NCBI RefSeq assembly: GCF_000758525.1
Contig: NZ_CP009241.1
Location: 310,001-374,000 of the forward strand
Direction: 5' to 3'
Source: Paenibacillus sp. FSL H7-0357
GTDB taxonomy: Bacteria; Bacillota; Bacilli; Paenibacillales; Paenibacillaceae
Length of the DNA stretch: 64,000 nucleotides
The notes under the pieces are model-generated. The model made no database searches. It was not told the origin of the DNA and saw nothing but the letters and a program-made list of their open reading frames with translations. Made by a program: the position numbers and the translations under genes. Below are positions 61,412 to 64,000 of this stretch, one piece after another; within the stretch, counting starts at the first letter, position 1; each line of letters begins with the position of its first letter.

Positions 61412-62227
61412 ATGGGGATCAGAAAAAAGTGGGCAATGTCAGCTTTGGTGGCATTTTTGGTCTTGTCTATGGTGGGCTGTGGTTCCAACAATAACGCCAA
61501 AAGCGGAGATGCGGCAGAAGAGTCGATCAAATTCGCAAGTGACGCCAGCTACGCGCCAATGGAGTATATGGACACGGACACCATCAAGGGCTTTGACATT
61601 GATTTCATCAAGGCAGTTATGGAAGAAGCGGGTATCGATTATACAGTGACTAATACGGGATGGGACACGATGCTTTCCAGTGTGAAGCAGGGCACGGAAT
61701 ATCAGGCAGGTCTATCCTCGGTATCCATTACGGACGAACGCAAGGAAACCTATGACTACTCTATCCCCTACTTTGAATCCACTAATATGATTATGGTTAA
61801 AGAGGGCAGTGACATTAAGAATGCGCTGGACCTGAAAGATAAAACCGTAGCGGTACAAGGGGCTACAACGGCCGATGATCTGATGAGCGGGATTATGGGT
61901 GTCGACAACACCAAACTGAGACGTTTTGAAAGCAATGCGGTAGCGCTGATGGAACTGAAAGGCGGCGGAGCCGACGCGGTTGTGGCTGATATCGCTATTG
62001 TGAATGAATACATTAAGAACAATCCGAAAGAGAAAGTAACGGGCATCCTCGATAAGGAGAACTTTGGTTCCGAATATTACGGCATTCTATATCCTAAGGG
62101 TAGCGAGTGGAAAGCCAAACTGGATCCGGCAATCAAAGCTGTTATAGAGAACGGAAAGTATGCCGAGATCTACAAAACCTGGTTCGGGGAAGAACCGGAT
62201 ACAGCCACTCTTCTTAGCGCGGAGTAA
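61412..62227 (+). CDS. Amino-acid ABC transporter substrate-binding lipoprotein
   Basis: A 271-residue SBP_bac_3 protein: lipobox MVGC (Cys23 of MGIRKKWAMS...), then FASDASYAPMEYMDTDTIKG, FDIDFIKAVMEEAG and ALDLKDKTVAVQGATTADD. The family binds polar amino acids such as glutamine or cystine. ATG 61412 is preferred to the upstream GTG at 61397. A terminator lies between it and the permease. Confidence 0.92.
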   Translation: MGIRKKWAMSALVAFLVLSMVGCGSNNNAKSGDAAEESIKFASDASYAPMEYMDTDTIKGFDIDFIKAVMEEAGIDYTVTNTGWDTMLSSVKQGTEYQAGLSSVSITDERKETYDYSIPYFESTNMIMVKEGSDIKNALDLKDKTVAVQGATTADDLMSGIMGVDNTKLRRFESNAVALMELKGGGADAVVADIAIVNEYIKNNPKEKVTGILDKENFGSEYYGILYPKGSEWKAKLDPAIKAVIENGKYAEIYKTWFGEEPDTATLLSAE

Positions 62228-62245
62228 GCAAGCAGGGAGACAATA

Positions 62246-62287
62246 AAGCGTGCGTAATGATTGCTATTGCGCATGCTTCTTTTTTTG
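62246..62287 (+). terminator. Intra-operon terminator
   Basis: AAGCGTGCG and GCGCATGCTT form a stem with one bulge, followed by seven T after a C. As in the peptide-transport operon, it lies between binding protein and permease. Confidence 0.75.
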
Positions 62288-62319
62288 AAATTTAGAGCAG
62301 AAGAGAAGGGAAGAATTCT

Positions 62320-62967
62320 ATGGACTTCAGATTCGACATCATCGTTCATTATTTGCCGGTCTTACTGAAGGGAACGCTATTCACAATTGGAGTATCTATT
62401 GTATCTATTCTTTGCGGCTCGATCCTGGGCTTGGGGATGGGCTTTGGCAAAATGGCTCCGAAATGGTATTTCCGCTGGCCGTTCCATTCCTATATTAACT
62501 TCTTTCGTGGCACACCGCTGTATGTACAGATCCTGATCGTGCATTTTGGGGTAATTCCACTTTTTTACGGCACGACCAACGTCCTGATGACCTCATTTGT
62601 CGCACTTTCGCTGAATTCTGCCGCCTATTCCGCCGAGATTTTTCGTGCCGGTATCCAGTCGATCGATCCTGGGCAGCGGGAAGCCGCGTTGTCGCTTGGA
62701 ATGAGCAAATGGCAGGCGATGCGTTTTATCATTCTGCCGCAGGCGATCAAACGGATGGTTCCGGCGTTCGGGAATGAATTTATTGTCCTGGTTAAGGATT
62801 CCTCCTTGCTTGCGCTTATTGCCGCCCCGGAGATTATGTATTGGAGCAATACGATGAAAGGCCAATACTTGCGGATATGGGAGCCTTATTTGACCGCTGC
62901 CTTTATCTATTTCATTCTTACCTATTCACTCAGCAAGCTGCTCAATTATATTGAACGGAAGGTGTAA
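62320..62967 (+). CDS. Amino-acid ABC transporter permease
   Basis: A 215-residue His/Glu/Gln-type permease with about five helices: FFRGTPLYVQILIVHFG, AYSAEIFRAGIQSIDPGQRE, and AALSLGMSKWQAMRFIILPQ (EAA loop). It carries polar amino acids with the adjoining ATPase. Confidence 0.93.
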   Translation: MDFRFDIIVHYLPVLLKGTLFTIGVSIVSILCGSILGLGMGFGKMAPKWYFRWPFHSYINFFRGTPLYVQILIVHFGVIPLFYGTTNVLMTSFVALSLNSAAYSAEIFRAGIQSIDPGQREAALSLGMSKWQAMRFIILPQAIKRMVPAFGNEFIVLVKDSSLLALIAAPEIMYWSNTMKGQYLRIWEPYLTAAFIYFILTYSLSKLLNYIERKV

Positions 62968-62973
62968 CCTTAT

Positions 62974-63705
62974 ATGGAGCCTATTATTTCGGTACGACAT
63001 TTACATAAATCATTCGGTGCCCATCAGGTGCTGAGCGATATTAACGTGGATATCTACGGCCGGGAGGTTGTGGTGGTAATCGGGCCTTCGGGTTCGGGAA
63101 AATCGACCTTTTTACGCTGCCTTAATCTGCTGGAGGAGCCGCAAGAGGGCGATGTTATCATTGAAGGAACTTCCTTGATGGCCAAAAGCACAAGAATTAA
63201 CGATATCCGTACAGAGGTCGGCATGGTGTTTCAGCAATTTAATCTGTTTCCGCACAAGAAGGTCATTGAGAACATTATGCTGGCCCCGATGCAGGTCCGT
63301 AAATGGCCTGCGGACAAAGCGCGGCAGAAGGCGCTGGAACTGCTGCAAAAGGTCGGCTTAAGCGAGAAGGCGGAGATGTATCCGGCATCCCTGTCGGGCG
63401 GGCAGGCCCAGCGGGTCGCAATTGCCAGGGCGCTGGCGATGGAACCGAAGATTATGCTCTTCGATGAGCCGACATCGGCGCTGGACCCGGAAATGGTCGG
63501 TGAGGTGCTGGCGGTAATGAAGGATTTGGCCCGCGAAGGTATGACTATGGTTGTAGTCACGCATGAGATGGGTTTTGCGCGCGAAGTAGGCGATCGTGTC
63601 TTGTTTATGGAACAGGGCGTGGTGGTTGAGGAAGGTATTCCGGAACAGTTGTTTGGCAATCCTTCACATGAACGAACTAAGGGATTTTTGTCGAAAGTAC
63701 TGTGA
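62974..63705 (+). CDS. Amino-acid ABC transporter ATPase (GlnQ-like)
   Basis: A 243-residue ATPase: Walker [11 protein letters not shown]-loop [10 protein letters not shown], signature [15 protein letters not shown], Walker [15 protein letters not shown] and the switch His in [12 protein letters not shown]. It is encoded 6 bp after the permease. Confidence 0.94.
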   Translation: MEPIISVRHLHKSFGAHQVLSDINVDIYGREVVVVIGPSGSGKSTFLRCLNLLEEPQEGDVIIEGTSLMAKSTRINDIRTEVGMVFQQFNLFPHKKVIENIMLAPMQVRKWPADKARQKALELLQKVGLSEKAEMYPASLSGGQAQRVAIARALAMEPKIMLFDEPTSALDPEMVGEVLAVMKDLAREGMTMVVVTHEMGFAREVGDRVLFMEQGVVVEEGIPEQLFGNPSHERTKGFLSKVL

Positions 63706-63860
63706 AATTGTGGCAAACTAGAATATTGTTTTTCTATCGGTTATATTAGAATAGTAAACTTACGGATCGACAAATACTAAGAATATCTGTCGAATAGAAG
63801 GAGAGGAGGCTCTGGGATATCTTTATTTATCATACTCTATAATGATAGAAGGAGAATACG

Positions 63861-64000
63861 ATGAGCACATTTAAAAATTGGTTGAATACAACAAAGAGCG
63901 GGTTAACGGAACAAGTTAAGAAATTTAAAAATAAAGATTTCATGAACGCGGTAGTTGCAGGCTGCGCGCTGGTTGCGGCGGCTGATGGCAAGATTGAAGA
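63861..64000 (+). CDS. TerB-like tellurite-resistance family protein (partial)
   Basis: The first 46 codons are in the window. After a polar start (STFKNWLNTTKSGLTEQVKK) it reads FMNAVVAGCALVAAADGKIE, the conserved opening of TerB. The ribosome binding site AGAAGGAGA is strong. TerB proteins act with TerC and TerD-type proteins in stress and tellurite tolerance; other ter genes would lie to the right. Confidence 0.8.
   Translation, partial: MSTFKNWLNTTKSGLTEQVKKFKNKDFMNAVVAGCALVAAADGKIE

Overview
The window reads as chromosomal DNA of a low-to-mid-GC, spore-former-type Bacillota, most probably Paenibacillus. Supporting signs are strong AGGAGG-type ribosome binding sites, frequent GTG and TTG starts, sigma-A type promoters, CtsR heat-shock operators, a general-stress L25/Ctc protein, PadR/HAAS and MocR regulators, and gene products that resemble Paenibacillus families. 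I saw no rRNA, tRNA, CRISPR array, prophage or intact insertion sequence. Every call comes from reading the sequence; no database search was run.

Left part (1-11.7 kb): a truncated secreted peptide gene behind a TPR protein (Rap/Phr-like layout), a cytosolic L,D-transpeptidase, a VOC protein facing its probable WYL regulator across a palindromic operator, a MocR regulator whose expected PLP lysine is glutamine, and a GNAT acetyltransferase. Next is a heat-shock locus hsp20 - dnaJ-like - clpB, with two perfect CtsR boxes ahead of hsp20. A 1.1-kb non-coding region with a 30-bp tandem repeat and dispersed repeats follows clpB.

Middle part (11.7-33 kb): a double-domain glycosyltransferase, a small gene plus cyclophilin, a complete oligopeptide ABC operon with a terminator between the binding protein and the permeases, a metallo-beta-lactamase-fold protein, an SDR, an AI-2E family exporter, a secreted small protein divergent from a two-component system plus propeller lipoprotein, and a MarR - arylsulfotransferase - SsuABC-like operon behind a leader that ends in a terminator.

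Right part (33-64 kb): a mannose-centred cluster (GT4, six-hairpin protein and ManC on one strand; XRE regulator and DUF1861 beta-propeller on the other) that shares a back-to-back promoter; L25/Ctc; a UvrD-like helicase with a C-terminal zinc ribbon; an AraC protein with a carbohydrate-binding-like C-terminus; HAD phosphatase plus Imm30-like protein; DUF445; a NifI1-like PII protein; a GT4 enzyme; a secreted coiled-coil protein with a possible attenuator; a six-PAS hybrid kinase coupled to a C39-like peptidase; a type I pullulanase with a cre-like operator on its -35 box; PadR plus HAAS membrane protein with a very long operator palindrome; a GltD without its large subunit; the agmatine deiminase / N-carbamoylputrescine amidase pair; a polar amino-acid ABC transporter; and the start of a TerB-like gene.

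No single locus is provably a new system. The best leads are the mannose cluster, the peptide/TPR cassette, the MarR-arylsulfotransferase-ABC operon with its leader, the kinase-peptidase pair, and the catalytically altered MocR.
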